Notes: a model not told the origin generated them from the sequence alone. A DNA stretch of 64,000 nucleotides from Edaphosphingomonas laterariae (GCF_900188165.1 NZ_FZOS01000017.1:20319-84318); one strand, 5' to 3'. Numbered from the stretch's first letter, positions 8,266-17,584 are shown. Program-made: numbers and translations.

Positions 8266-9261
8266 TCAGCCCAGCTTGGCGGCGACCAGCGCCTTGATGT
8301 CGGCCACGGGCCGCGCGCCATAATGCGAAATCACCTCTGCCGCGGCGACTGCGCCCATGGTCAGGCTGTCCGCCACCGAACGGCCCTGCGCCTGGCCCGC
8401 CAGGAAGCCCGCCGCGAACAGATCGCCCGCGCCGGTGGTGTCGACGATCGCGTCGATCGGTTCGGCCGGCACCGCCACGCGCGCGCCATCCTTGATCGCG
8501 ATCGCGCCCTTTTCGGATCGGGTGACGACCAGCGTCGGCACCCGGGCCGCCGTCGCCGCGATCGCCGCCTCGAAATCCTCGGTCTGGTTCAGCGACAGGA
8601 TCTCGGCCTCGTTGGCGAACAGGATGTCGATGTCGCCATCGGCGATCAGCGCGTTGAAATCGTCGCGATGCCGCTCGATGCAGAAGGCGTCGGATAGCGT
8701 GAACGCCACCTTGCGACCGGCGCCCCGGGCGATCGCGATGGCGGCGCGCATCGCGGCGCGCGGCTCGGCCGGATCCCACAAATAGCCTTCGAGATAGAGG
8801 ATCGCCGCCGATGCGATCCGCGCCGGATCGAGCGCGGCGGCGGGCAGATATTGCGACGCGCCGAGATAGGTGTTCATCGTCCGCTGGCCATCGGGCGTCA
8901 CCAGGATCAGGCAACGCGCGGTCGGCGGTTCGGCTTCACGGGCCGGCGTGTCGAAACCGACGCCCAGCGCACGGATATCATGGGCGAACACCTCGCCCAG
9001 CTGGTCGGTCGCGACCTGGCCGATGAAGGCGCAGCGCGCGCCCAGCGCGGCCGCGCCCGCCACCGTGTTCGCCGCCGATCCGCCGCTCGCCTCGATCCCC
9101 GGCGCCATCCGGCCATAAAGGCTGGTCGCGATCTCCGTATCGATCAGCCGCATCGAACCCTTCGCCACGCCTTCGGCGGCAAGGAAGGCATCGTCGGCCT
9201 GCGCGATGACGTCGACGATGGCGTTGCCGATGGCGATGATGTCGAGGGTGGGTTCGGACAT
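8266..9261 (-). CDS. PfkB-family adenosine kinase
   Basis: Cytosolic sugar/nucleoside kinase of the ribokinase fold, 331 aa, most like bacterial adenosine kinases that turn adenosine into AMP. Visible are the N-terminal IIAIGNAIVDVIA strand, the substrate loop GGSAANTVAGAAALGA, the PfkB motif-2 DTTGAGDLFAAGFL with the catalytic Asp, and NEAEILSL in the lid region. GGGAG lies nine bases before the ATG. The substrate is inferred from overall resemblance; inosine/guanosine or another sugar kinase activity is possible. Confidence 0.88.
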   Translation of the reverse strand: MSEPTLDIIAIGNAIVDVIAQADDAFLAAEGVAKGSMRLIDTEIATSLYGRMAPGIEASGGSAANTVAGAAALGARCAFIGQVATDQLGEVFAHDIRALGVGFDTPAREAEPPTARCLILVTPDGQRTMNTYLGASQYLPAAALDPARIASAAILYLEGYLWDPAEPRAAMRAAIAIARGAGRKVAFTLSDAFCIERHRDDFNALIADGDIDILFANEAEILSLNQTEDFEAAIAATAARVPTLVVTRSEKGAIAIKDGARVAVPAEPIDAIVDTTGAGDLFAAGFLAGQAQGRSVADSLTMGAVAAAEVISHYGARPVADIKALVAAKLG

Positions 9262-9353
9262 GCGGGCACTCCCTTCGGGCAGCGGATCAAAGCGCGCGCC
9301 TAGACTGGTTGGGGGGGATGGCGCAACCGGGCATCACGCGGATAGATAAGCGC

Positions 9354-10043
9354 ATGGTCCGCGCGCTCTCGCTCTCGATCGGCCAATTGTCCGATCGCCG
9401 CATCCTCTCCGTGCTCGCCAAGTCGGTCGCGCTGACGCTGGCGATCTTCATCGCCCTTGGCCTCGCGCTGCGCTGGGCGTTCACCGGGCGCGATCCGTGC
9501 GCGCTGGTGCCGGGCTATACCTGCGTGATCGGATCGGCCGAAGGCGGCATCGCGGCGACGTTGCTCACCCTTGTCGGGCTGTGGCTCCTGTTCCCGGCGA
9601 TCAGCATCGGCGTGCTCGGCCTGTTTTCCGACGATGTCGTCGATGCGGTCGAAGCCCGCCATTATCCCGCCGAAGCCGCGTCGGCCCGCCCGCCCGGCAT
9701 CGGCCGTTCGGTGCGGCTGGGCCTGGCTTCGGCCGGGCGGCTGATCGGCTACAACCTCCTCGCTCTGCCCTTCTACGTGCTCCTGCTGCTCACCGCCTTC
9801 GGCCCGGTGGCGCTGTTTTTGATCGTCAATGCGTTCGCGCTCGGCCGCGATCTCGACGAGATGGTCGCCGTCCGCCATCTCGACGAAGCCGCCCGCAAGG
9901 CGCGGCTCAAGCTCACCCGTGGCGGACGCGCGTTGACCGGGCTTGTCGCCACCGGCCTGTTCATGATCCCCTTCGTCAATCTGCTCGCGCCCGTTCTGGG
10001 CGCGGCGCTCGCAACACATCGCTTTCATGGGAGCCGTGGTTGA
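9354..10043 (+). CDS. EI24-domain integral membrane protein, 229 aa
   Basis: Inner-membrane protein of the EI24/CysZ-like family with four to five hydrophobic segments (for example LAIFIALGLALRWAF, LLTLVGLWLLFPAISIGVLG, LLLLTAFGPVALFLIVNAF). The conserved NAFALGRDLDEMVAVRHL segment and the C-terminal FMIPFVNLLAPVLGAA are typical. I chose ATG 9354 because the family normally begins just before ALSLSIGQLSDRRIL; ATG 9318 and TTG 9309 are in-frame alternatives with poor ribosome sites. Its stop overlaps the TTG start of the next lipoprotein gene, so the two are translationally coupled. Confidence 0.85.
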   Translation: MVRALSLSIGQLSDRRILSVLAKSVALTLAIFIALGLALRWAFTGRDPCALVPGYTCVIGSAEGGIAATLLTLVGLWLLFPAISIGVLGLFSDDVVDAVEARHYPAEAASARPPGIGRSVRLGLASAGRLIGYNLLALPFYVLLLLTAFGPVALFLIVNAFALGRDLDEMVAVRHLDEAARKARLKLTRGGRALTGLVATGLFMIPFVNLLAPVLGAALATHRFHGSRG

Positions 10044-10393
10044 AACGCATCCTGCTGCTTGGTGCCGGCCTGCTCGCCGGTTGTACGACGACGGCGCCGC
10101 CGCCCGCACCCGCGGTCCATGCGCCGCCACCCACGGGGCTTGATCGCGTCGTCGGCAAGGATGCCCGCGCGCTCCAGATCCTGTTCGGCGTGCCCGATCT
10201 CGACGTCCGCGAAGGAACCGCGCGCAAGCTGCAATATGCCGGGCCGATCTGCGTGCTCGACGCTTATCTCTATCCGCCGGCCAGCGGGCAGGAACCCGTC
10301 GTCCGCCATCTCGACGCGCGTACGCCCGCCGGCGACGATTTCGACCGCGCGTCCTGCATCGCCGCGCTCAGCCGCCGGGTCGAAGCGCGCTAA
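10040..10393 (+). CDS. Small lipoprotein, 117 aa, TTG start
   Basis: The start is TTG 10040, overlapping the previous stop (TTGA), with GGGAG six bases upstream; no ATG gives the signal peptide. The product has a lipoprotein signal (LKRILLLGAGLLAGC, lipobox LAGC), a Pro/Ala linker, and a domain of about 85 residues (GKDARALQILFGVPDLDVRE, then ICVLDAYLYPP) that resembles SmpA/OmlA-like small envelope lipoproteins only loosely. It probably sits in the outer membrane and works with the EI24 protein, an inference from coupling. Confidence 0.78.
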   Translation: MKRILLLGAGLLAGCTTTAPPPAPAVHAPPPTGLDRVVGKDARALQILFGVPDLDVREGTARKLQYAGPICVLDAYLYPPASGQEPVVRHLDARTPAGDDFDRASCIAALSRRVEAR

Positions 10394-10450
10394 AGTCGGC
10401 CCGCCGTGGCTGGCGCTGGCGGCCACCCCGCAGCCCCAAAGAGCCCGACG

Positions 10451-11587
10451 CTAAGCCCCCCACTCATCCCGCACCGACGCATCCCCTTCCTCCGCCAGCC
10501 GCCGATCGCGTTCGGCGAGGAAGGCGGGATGATCGATCCGGGCCAGTGCCCAGGCGGCGGCGCCCCGCACGATCGGCGCGGGATCGTCGAGCAGCGCCGC
10601 AATCGGCGCCCGCAATGCAGCACCGCCATCATTGCCCGCCGCGATCAGCGCGTTGCGGACCATGCGATCGCGGCCGATGCGCTTGATCGGCGATCCGGCG
10701 AAGACCTGGCGGAAGCCGGCATCATCGAGCCCGAGCAGATCGGCGATCCCCGGCACCGCCAGTTCGGCGCGCGCGGCGAAGGCTTGGTTGGCGGCGGCCG
10801 CGGAGGCAAACTTGTTCCACGGGCACACCGCCAGGCAATCGTCACAGCCATAGATGCGATTGCCCATCGCCACGCGGAATTCGCGCGGGATCGGCCCCTT
10901 ATTCTCGATCGTCAGGTAGGAGATGCAGCGCCGCGCATCGATGCGATAGGGCGCGGGGAAAGCCGCCGTGGGACACGCCGTCTGGCAGGCATCGCACGAA
11001 CCGCAGCTGCCCCGGTGCCGGCCATCGGGTTCGAGCGCGAGCGTCGTCATGATCGCGCCCAGAAACAGCCAGCTGCCATGATCGCGGCTGACAAGATTGG
11101 TGTGCTTGCCCTGCCAGCCGAGCCCGGCGGCTTCCGCCAGCGGTTTTTCCATCACCGGCGCGGTATCGACGAAGACCTTGAGGTCGCAGCCCGCCTGATC
11201 GACCAGCCAGCGCGCCAGCGCCTTCAGCGCCTTCTTGACGATATCGTGATAATCCTGCCCCTGCGCATAGGTGGAGATCCGCGCGACGCCGGCGGCATCG
11301 GCGAGGCGCAGCGGGTCTTCGGCGGGCGCATAGCTCATCCCCAGCATCACCACCGATCGCACCTCCGGCCACAGCGCGGCGGGCGATCCGCGCTGTTCGG
11401 CGCGGTCTTCCATCCACAGCATGTCGCCATGCGCGCCGCTGGCCAGCCATTCGGCCAGCCGCGCGGCCGCCTGCGGCGTGGCATCGGCGGGCGCGACGCC
11501 GCAGGCGACGAAGCCGAGCCGGCGGGCTTCGGCCTTCAGTGCTGCCGTCAACGTCTTGTTGTCGATATGATGCGATGGGTCGGGCAC
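10451..11587 (-). CDS. queG: Epoxyqueuosine reductase
   Basis: Cobalamin- and iron-sulfur-dependent enzyme for the last step of queuosine synthesis in tRNA. Two 4Fe-4S motifs are clear: CGSCDACQTACPTAAF and GCDDCLAVCPWNKF. The N-terminal GFVACGVAPAD and FVDTAPVMEKPLAE segments, with the catalytic Asp, match QueG, and a C-terminal HEAT-like repeat (ALLDDPAPIVRGAAAWALAR) follows. The start is a GTG with a weak ribosome site; no better in-frame start precedes the conserved N-terminus. It is divergent from the ABC exporter gene, with 23 bp between them. Confidence 0.95.
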   Translation of the reverse strand: MPDPSHHIDNKTLTAALKAEARRLGFVACGVAPADATPQAAARLAEWLASGAHGDMLWMEDRAEQRGSPAALWPEVRSVVMLGMSYAPAEDPLRLADAAGVARISTYAQGQDYHDIVKKALKALARWLVDQAGCDLKVFVDTAPVMEKPLAEAAGLGWQGKHTNLVSRDHGSWLFLGAIMTTLALEPDGRHRGSCGSCDACQTACPTAAFPAPYRIDARRCISYLTIENKGPIPREFRVAMGNRIYGCDDCLAVCPWNKFASAAAANQAFAARAELAVPGIADLLGLDDAGFRQVFAGSPIKRIGRDRMVRNALIAAGNDGGAALRAPIAALLDDPAPIVRGAAAWALARIDHPAFLAERDRRLAEEGDASVRDEWGA

Positions 11588-11610
11588 GGATGACAGTCTA
11601 AACGAAGCGG

Positions 11611-12552
11611 GTGGACGTGACGAACGCGATCGAAGCGCACGGGCTGGTGAAGGAATTCGGCGGGTTCCGCGCGGTCGACGGGGTCGACCTTGCGGTGCCG
11701 GCGGGTTCGATCTTCGGCGTACTCGGCCCCAATGGCGCGGGCAAGACGACGACCTTGCGGATGCTGCTGGGGATCATCGATCCCGATGGCGGCCACCGCA
11801 CCTTGCTGGGCGAGGACCGGCCGATCCGCGCGGCGCGGCGCGTGGGTTATCTGCCCGAGGAGCGCGGCCTTTATCCCGGCATGCAGGCGCGCGAGGCGAT
11901 CGCCTTCATGGGCGCGCTGCGCGGTCTGCCGCTGAAGGAAGGCCGGGTGCGGGCCGATGCGATGCTTGCCGCGCATGGGTTGGGCGACGCCCGCCACAAG
12001 ACGATCCGCACGCTTTCCAAGGGCATGGCGCAGACCGTGCAGCTGCTCGGCACGCTGGTCCATCGCCCGCAGCTGATCGTGCTCGACGAGCCCTTTTCCG
12101 GTCTCGACGCGCTCAACCAGCAAAGGCTGGAAGGGTTGATCCGCGAACAGGCGGATGCCGGCGTGACGGTGCTGTTTTCCACCCATGTCATCGCCCATGC
12201 CGAACGGCTGTGCGAACGCGTGGCGATCATCGCCGGCGGGCAGGTGCGCTTCGAAGGCGCGGTGGAGGAGGCCCGTAATCGGCTGCGCCCGCGCGTGCGG
12301 CTGGTGACGCGGGCGGAGGACGGGCCGTGGTGCGCGGCGCTGCCGGCCGCGCGGACGCGCGAAGGACGATTGTGGCAGTTCGAGCTGCCCGAAACCGGGA
12401 TCGAGCCGATCCTGAAGGCACTGATCGACGGCGGGGCGGGAATCGAAAATCTGGCGATCGAGCGCCCCGGGCTGCACGACGCCTTCGTGGCGATCGCCGG
12501 TGAGGCGGCCGCGCGCGAGATGGACCAGCCCCAATTGGAGGCCGTGGCATGA
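11611..12552 (+). CDS. ABC transporter ATP-binding protein (NatA-like)
   Basis: 313-aa ABC ATPase of the drug/sodium-export type. Walker A is GPNGAGKTTTLRML, the signature is the variant LSKGMAQTVQ (as in NatA, rather than LSGGQ), and Walker B is LIVLDEPFSGLD. A C-terminal DUF4162-like extension of about 80 residues follows, typical of NatA. The start is GTG 11611; GTG 11617 is an alternative. The stop overlaps the ATG of the permease gene (ATGA), so the two form one exporter. The substrate (sodium, drug or lipid) is unknown. Confidence 0.9.
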   Translation: MDVTNAIEAHGLVKEFGGFRAVDGVDLAVPAGSIFGVLGPNGAGKTTTLRMLLGIIDPDGGHRTLLGEDRPIRAARRVGYLPEERGLYPGMQAREAIAFMGALRGLPLKEGRVRADAMLAAHGLGDARHKTIRTLSKGMAQTVQLLGTLVHRPQLIVLDEPFSGLDALNQQRLEGLIREQADAGVTVLFSTHVIAHAERLCERVAIIAGGQVRFEGAVEEARNRLRPRVRLVTRAEDGPWCAALPAARTREGRLWQFELPETGIEPILKALIDGGAGIENLAIERPGLHDAFVAIAGEAAAREMDQPQLEAVA

Positions 12553-13778
12553 TCGACGTGATCCGCGCCGCCTGGGTGATCGCGCGCCGCGATTATGTGG
12601 CGAGCGTCTTTTCCAAGACCTTCCTGCTGTTCCTGCTGGGGCCGCTGCTGCCGATCCTGGCCGCGCTGATGTTCGGCGCGGTCGGCGCCAAAACCGATGC
12701 GGAGATCGCCCGACCGCGCATCGCGATCATCGCGGATACGGCCGACGGCAAGGCGCTGATCGCCGCCCGCACCCAGCTGGCCGCCCGACTGGGCGAAACC
12801 GCTTTGCCCGAACTGCGCATCGTGGCGCCGGAAAACGACGGTGCGGCGCAGGCGCAGGCGCTGCTGGCCGATCGCAAGCGCGCGCTGGTCGCCGTGGCGC
12901 GCGGCGGGCTGATCGCGCCCGAGCTGATCGGGCCGCAAGGGCCGGTGGCGGAGCATCAGGAGCGGCTGGGGCTGATCTACGATACCGCACGGCGGACGCG
13001 CGCCTTGGCCCATGCCGGGGGCGAGGCCGTTCCCGCGGTCGCCTTCTCGGTCCGCACCGTGGACAAGGCGGCGGGCAGCGAAACCGCCAATCGCGCGCTG
13101 ACCGCGCGGATGGGCCAGCTTGTCCTGATGATGCTGGTGATGATCCTGGCCGGCATGCTGCTGTCCAACCTGATCGAGGAGAAATCGAACAAGGTGATCG
13201 AGGTGCTGGCGGCTGCGGTGCCGGTGGACGCGATCTTCCTTGGCAAGCTGGGCGCGATGCTGGCGATGTCGCTGACCGGAATCTTCGTCTGGGGGGCAAC
13301 GGCGATGCTGGCGCTGGCCTGGTTCTTCCCAGCCGGCGGCCCGGCGCTGCCCGCGCCGGCGCTCGGCTGGCCGGCCTTCGTGGCGCTGGGCACGGTCTAT
13401 TTCATCGCCTGCTATCTGCTGCTGGGCGCGCTGTTCCTTGGCATTGGCGGGCAGGCGGCCAGCGTGCGCGAGGTCCAGACGCTGTCGATGCCGGTGACGA
13501 TGGGCCAGCTGGGTGTGGTGGCGCTGGCATCGAGCGCGGTGGGCGCGACGCTGACACCGTTGGCGGTTGTGGCGATGATATTCCCGTGGAGCTCGCCCTT
13601 CGCGATGATGGCGCGGGCCGCCCAATCGCCGTACATCTGGCCGCATCTGCTGGCGATCCTGTGGCAGGGCATATGGATTGCGATCATCATCCGCCTTGCC
13701 GCGCGCCGGTTCCGGGTCAGCGTGCTGAAATCGGGCGTCGTCCGGCGCGGCTGGTTCGGCCGCAAACGCCCCGCCTGA
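12549..13778 (+). CDS. ABC transporter permease (NatB/ABC-2 type)
   Basis: 409-aa permease for the adjacent ATPase. The layout is that of ABC-2/NatB: one N-terminal membrane helix (FLLFLLGPLLPILAALMFGA), a large periplasmic domain of about 170 residues, then five or six helices (for example LVLMMLVMILAGMLLSNLIE). The conserved EEKSNKVIEVLAAAVP motif follows the second helix, exactly as in NatB and related exporters. It starts inside the ATPase stop codon. Confidence 0.9.
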   Translation: MIDVIRAAWVIARRDYVASVFSKTFLLFLLGPLLPILAALMFGAVGAKTDAEIARPRIAIIADTADGKALIAARTQLAARLGETALPELRIVAPENDGAAQAQALLADRKRALVAVARGGLIAPELIGPQGPVAEHQERLGLIYDTARRTRALAHAGGEAVPAVAFSVRTVDKAAGSETANRALTARMGQLVLMMLVMILAGMLLSNLIEEKSNKVIEVLAAAVPVDAIFLGKLGAMLAMSLTGIFVWGATAMLALAWFFPAGGPALPAPALGWPAFVALGTVYFIACYLLLGALFLGIGGQAASVREVQTLSMPVTMGQLGVVALASSAVGATLTPLAVVAMIFPWSSPFAMMARAAQSPYIWPHLLAILWQGIWIAIIIRLAARRFRVSVLKSGVVRRGWFGRKRPA

Positions 13779-13860
13779 AACTCGGTGCCTGAAACCCGCC
13801 AGCTGAAACCCGGCACGCCACTTTCGCGTATCTGCGATACGGTTTTGCTGGGAGAGGACC

Positions 13861-14358
13861 ATGGCGGTCGACAGGCGGCAGTTTATGGGCGCGGGTGGCA
13901 CGATGCTGGTGATCGCCATGGTGGGCATCGCCAATCGCGCGCCGGCGGGCACCGCCACCGGCCGGTTCGATTATGTGCTGAGCGACGCCGCGTGGCGCAA
14001 GAAGCTCGGCCCCCAAGCCTATGCGGTGCTGCGCCAGGAAGCGACCGAGGCGCCGGGATCGAGCGCGCTGTTGAAGGAAAAGCGCGCGGGCACCTTCACC
14101 TGCCGGGGCTGCGGGCTGCCGCTGTTTTCGTCGCGCACCAAATTTGACAGCGGCACCGGCTGGCCGAGCTTCTGGAAACCGCTGCCCAGCGCGGTCGGCA
14201 CCGCCACCGACCGCAAGCTCGGCTATGCCCGCACCGAAGTGCATTGCCGGCGCTGCGGCGGGCATCTGGGCCATGTTTTCAACGATGGCCCGCCGCCGAC
14301 CGGCAAGCGTTATTGCATGAACGGGCTGGCGCTCAGCTTCGTCGCCGCGACGGCCTGA
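13861..14358 (+). CDS. msrB: Tat-type exported methionine-R-sulfoxide reductase
   Basis: Reduces the R form of methionine sulfoxide in proteins. The MsrB domain is complete: zinc ligands in TCRGCGLPLF and CRRCGGHLGHVF, substrate loop FDSGTGWPSFW, and catalytic Cys in KRYCMNGLAL. The N-terminus carries a twin-arginine signal (DRRQFMGAGGTMLVIAM), unlike cytosolic MsrB, so the enzyme should be exported folded to the periplasm. The length of 165 residues fits the domain plus signal. It is convergent with the next gene, with two bases between stops. Confidence 0.92.
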   Translation: MAVDRRQFMGAGGTMLVIAMVGIANRAPAGTATGRFDYVLSDAAWRKKLGPQAYAVLRQEATEAPGSSALLKEKRAGTFTCRGCGLPLFSSRTKFDSGTGWPSFWKPLPSAVGTATDRKLGYARTEVHCRRCGGHLGHVFNDGPPPTGKRYCMNGLALSFVAATA

Positions 14359-14360
14359 GA

Positions 14361-15113
14361 TCAGCCGTAGAGCGCGCGGGCGGCATCGCCCACCGCCTTC
14401 ATCGCCAGCCGCCAGGGGCCGGGGCCGTGGCTGATCCGCGCGACGCCGAGTTCGGCCTGCCGCGCGATTGGCGGCGCGCCGGGCATCATCATGATGTTGA
14501 CGGGAAGCGCGGTCGCTTCGCACATCCGCGCGATCAGGGCCTCGTCGATCAGGCCGGGGACGAAGAAGCCGGCGGCGCCGGCATCGGCATAAGCGCGGGC
14601 CCGCGCGATCGCGATATCGAGCTTGGCGGCATCATGGTCCGCCGCCGGTGCCTGCAGGAAGATATCGGCGCGGGCGTTGACGAAGGCATCGGGCGCCGCG
14701 CGGCGCACCGCCGCGATGCGGGCGACCTGATCCTCGACCGGGGCAAGCCCGCCGCCGGCCAGCCCGTCTTCGATGTTGAAGCCGATGGCCCCCGCATCGA
14801 CGGCGCGCGCCGCCGATTCGGCGATCTCGCCCGGCGATGCGCCATAGCCACGTTCGAAATCGAGGCTGACGGGCAGATCGACCGCGGCGGCGATGCGGGC
14901 GAAATTGGCGAGCACCAGATCGAGCGGCATCGCCTCGCCATCGCGGAAACCCTGCGCCTCCGCTACCGACCAGCTGCCCGTCGCCAGCGCCGGCGCCCCG
15001 GCTTCGGCGACGGCGTGGGCGCTACCCGCATCCCAGACGTTGAACAGCACGAGCGGGCGCCCACGCACATGAAGATCGGCGAACAGGCGGGCCTTTTCGG
15101 CATAGCTGGGCAT
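14361..15113 (-). CDS. Isocitrate lyase/PEP mutase superfamily enzyme
   Basis: 250-aa TIM-barrel enzyme of the PEP mutase/isocitrate lyase superfamily. Visible are LFNVWDAGSAHAVAEAG near residue 24, the metal-binding region SLDFERGYG near residue 85, GFNIEDG near 112, and VNARADIFL near 145. The isocitrate lyase catalytic KKCGH loop is absent, so it is not AceA. Members with this pattern include oxaloacetate decarboxylase and carboxyvinyl-carboxyphosphonate mutase types, and the exact substrate cannot be told. Confidence 0.88.
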   Translation of the reverse strand: MPSYAEKARLFADLHVRGRPLVLFNVWDAGSAHAVAEAGAPALATGSWSVAEAQGFRDGEAMPLDLVLANFARIAAAVDLPVSLDFERGYGASPGEIAESAARAVDAGAIGFNIEDGLAGGGLAPVEDQVARIAAVRRAAPDAFVNARADIFLQAPAADHDAAKLDIAIARARAYADAGAAGFFVPGLIDEALIARMCEATALPVNIMMMPGAPPIARQAELGVARISHGPGPWRLAMKAVGDAARALYG

Positions 15114-15217
15114 CGGGCGCTCCTTGTGGGCCGGACAATCCGCACCCCTTTCGGCCGCATCCCCTGCCGGCGAAGCGCCCGCCCGTCATCCCGCCGCTTG
15201 CGATGAAAACCGCGCCG

Positions 15218-16018
15218 TCAGTGGACGAAGCGGGCCACCACGTCGCGGTAGGAACGACTGACCTTCACCTGCGCGCCCGAATCGAGCACGAGGAAGCATT
15301 CGCCATTGGTGTGCGGCTTCACCTGCTTGACGAGATCGAGATTGACGATCGTCGAGCGGTGGACGCGCTGGAACCGGCGCGGATCGAGGCGCTTTTCCAG
15401 ATCCTTCATCGTTTCGCGCAGGATCAGCGTGTTATCGCCGGTATAGATGCACATATAGTCGCCAGCCGCGTCGATCCGTTCGATCGTATCGACATCGACG
15501 CGGAAGATCTGGCCGCGATCCTTGATGTTGATCAGCTTTTCGAAACGGTTGGCGGACGGCGCATCGGGCGCGTCGGGCAGGGCCTCGGCGGCTTCGGGCG
15601 CATGTTCGGCCAGCGCTTCCTTCAGCCGGCCGGCTTCCTCGATGCTGCGCTTTTCGGCGAGGCGCTGGCGGACGCGATCGAGCGTGTCGGCGAGCCGTTC
15701 GGTCTCGACCGGCTTCATCAGATAATCGACCGCATCGGCCTCGAAGGCGCGCAGCGCATGATCCGAATAAGCGGTGACGAAGACGAACAGCGGCGGCTCG
15801 ACCTCCATCAGCCCCTGGACCACGGAGAATCCGTCAAAGCCAGGCATCTGGATGTCGAGAAAGACGAGATCGGGCTTGTGCGTCTTGATGGCGCGAATCG
15901 CCTCCCTGCCATTGTTGCAGGTTTCGATGATTTCGACATCCTCATGCGGTTCCAGCCGGAGCTGCAGGCCCTGGATGGCAAGCGGCTCGTCATCAACGAG
16001 GATGGTGCGAATGGTCAT
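15218..16018 (-). CDS. LytTR-family response regulator
   Basis: 266-aa regulator with an N-terminal receiver (ILVDDEPLAIQGL, phosphorylation site in DLVFLDIQMPGFDG near residue 54, VTAYSDHALRAFE, MKPVETERL) and a C-terminal LytTR DNA-binding domain (DAAGDYMCIYTGDNTLILRE, FQRVHRSTIVNLDLVKQV). It is coupled to the upstream LytS-type kinase by an ATGA overlap, so this is a complete AlgR/LytR-like two-component system. The target genes are not evident. Confidence 0.94.
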   Translation of the reverse strand: MTIRTILVDDEPLAIQGLQLRLEPHEDVEIIETCNNGREAIRAIKTHKPDLVFLDIQMPGFDGFSVVQGLMEVEPPLFVFVTAYSDHALRAFEADAVDYLMKPVETERLADTLDRVRQRLAEKRSIEEAGRLKEALAEHAPEAAEALPDAPDAPSANRFEKLINIKDRGQIFRVDVDTIERIDAAGDYMCIYTGDNTLILRETMKDLEKRLDPRRFQRVHRSTIVNLDLVKQVKPHTNGECFLVLDSGAQVKVSRSYRDVVARFVH

Positions 16019-17121
16019 GCGGCTTCCTTGGGCTCTTCCGTCGTAAACGGTATTTCGATCATGACGCCGAACCCGGCCCCCCGTTCCCCCTGGATCTCGA
16101 AACGGTGGTCGGCGCCATAGGCTTGCGCCAGCCTTTCGCGGATATTCGTCAGGCCGACACCCGTCGAATATGTGGGGCGGTTCACCGTGTCGTGCAAGCC
16201 GGGCCCGGTGTCGGACACGGTGATCTGCACCCGATCACCGGCAAGTCGCGCTTCAACCGCGATTTCTGCCCCTTCCTCCTTGGGCGTGACGGCATATTTG
16301 ATCGAATTTTCGACAAGCGGCTGGAGCAGCAGCGACGGCAGACGCGCGCGCGACGCCGCCGGATCGATATCGAAGTGCGGCCGCAGCCGATCCTCGAACC
16401 GCATCTTCTCGATCTCGAGATAGAGCTTCAGCGTCTCAACCTCCTGCGCCAAGGTAACCTGACCGGTGGGTTCGTTGACCAGCGTATAGCGCAAAAAGGA
16501 GGAGAGGCGCGACAACATCGCATTGGCCCGCTCCGTCTGCTTGAGCAGCACCAGCGTCGAGATCGAATTGAGCGTGTTGAACAGGAAATGCGGGTTGAGC
16601 TGGTAACGCAGCATCGCCAGCTGCGCCGACGCCGCCTGCGTTTCGAGCCGCTGGAGCTGATCCGCCTGCTGTTCGAGCAGAAGATAGAAGTTGATACCGT
16701 AATAAAGCGCCGACCACGCGGCGAGCAGCGCGAAATCGAGCAGGATCGCGCCGAGGAACTGGACCCCCGTCGGCATCTCGCCCGGGCGATAGAAGGTGGC
16801 GTGCGCCCACACCTCGATCGTCGAGAAGGCGGCGGACGCGATCAGCACGACGATGATCGAACAGCCCCAGGTGATGATCGGCTTCTGGTTGATCAGGCGC
16901 CGGAAAATCGACGCCATCAACAAGGTGAGTGAATAGCCGGTCGCGGTGTTGAGCGCGGTGGGGACGAGGAACAGCAGGCCCATGCCATTGGCGAGGCCGC
17001 CCAGCGAGCGCAGGATGAGATATCCCGCCCAGCCGGCCGACTGGAGCATCCAGAAGGCGCGGTTCTTGTCGTCGAAAAAGGGCTTCGATCCGAGGCTGAA
17101 TAGGGCCATGCGGCTTTGCAT
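16015..17121 (-). CDS. LytS/YehU-family sensor histidine kinase
   Basis: 368-aa membrane kinase. The N-terminal half has four or five membrane helices (for example IITWGCSIIVVLIASAAF and FLGAILLDFALLAAWSALYY), followed by a short coiled coil (EQQADQLQRLETQAASAQ), the family phosphoacceptor motif QLNPHFLFNTLNSI near residue 190, and a HATPase domain (LQPLVENSIKYAV; DTGPGLHD; TGVGLTNIRERL). It lacks a periplasmic sensor domain, so sensing is probably in the membrane. It is transcribed with the LytTR regulator that follows it. Confidence 0.93.
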   Translation of the reverse strand: MQSRMALFSLGSKPFFDDKNRAFWMLQSAGWAGYLILRSLGGLANGMGLLFLVPTALNTATGYSLTLLMASIFRRLINQKPIITWGCSIIVVLIASAAFSTIEVWAHATFYRPGEMPTGVQFLGAILLDFALLAAWSALYYGINFYLLLEQQADQLQRLETQAASAQLAMLRYQLNPHFLFNTLNSISTLVLLKQTERANAMLSRLSSFLRYTLVNEPTGQVTLAQEVETLKLYLEIEKMRFEDRLRPHFDIDPAASRARLPSLLLQPLVENSIKYAVTPKEEGAEIAVEARLAGDRVQITVSDTGPGLHDTVNRPTYSTGVGLTNIRERLAQAYGADHRFEIQGERGAGFGVMIEIPFTTEEPKEAA

Positions 17122-17333
17122 AGAGGCATTTCGCGCCGGGGGGAATCTCCCACGCTCATTGCTTCGACAGGCAAGCCGCCGCCGCGCGCTTTCGTCGCGG
17201 GCGTTGGCGGTTTCGTCGACGCGGCCCCTGATCCGTCGCCGTGGCCCGCATGCTGGTCGAACCCGCGCGGACGGAAGGCGGCGGCTCCCCTATCCCGCAA
17301 TCATTCCAGTGCGTTCCCAGGAAGGCTTGTCCG

Positions 17334-17504
17334 GTGTCCACGAAGCCCGACCCCAACGCTCCGGCCAAACGGCCCACCCGGCGAAAGCCGGCGCCGTTCG
17401 CCGGCATGTTCGGCGATCGGGCCAGCGGTGATCCGGTGGCACGCCAGACGCCCGATCGGGATATGGACTGGAGCCGATTGTTTGCGCCGCCGCGCCAGCG
17501 GTAA
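17334..17504 (+). CDS. Small hypothetical protein, 56 aa
   Basis: GTG start at 17334, preceded by AGGAAGG eight bases upstream. The product is basic and proline-rich at first (VSTKPDPNAPAKRPTRRKPA) and ends MDWSRLFAPPRQR. No family is recognised and no membrane segment is present. It is followed by a 16-bp perfect hairpin at 17585-17629. The 212 bp before it, back to the LytS gene start, hold nothing else I can support. Confidence 0.45.
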   Translation: MSTKPDPNAPAKRPTRRKPAPFAGMFGDRASGDPVARQTPDRDMDWSRLFAPPRQR

Positions 17505-17584
17505 CGCCAGTACGCGTAGCCTTGCTTACCCCTTTTCCGTCGTCCGCCACAGCGACGGGAAGCGGCGGGCCCAGCGCCCGCCAA

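Noticed and set aside
14361..15113. Isocitrate lyase
   Set aside because: The KKCGH catalytic loop is missing and the protein is only 250 residues, so only the superfamily call is kept.
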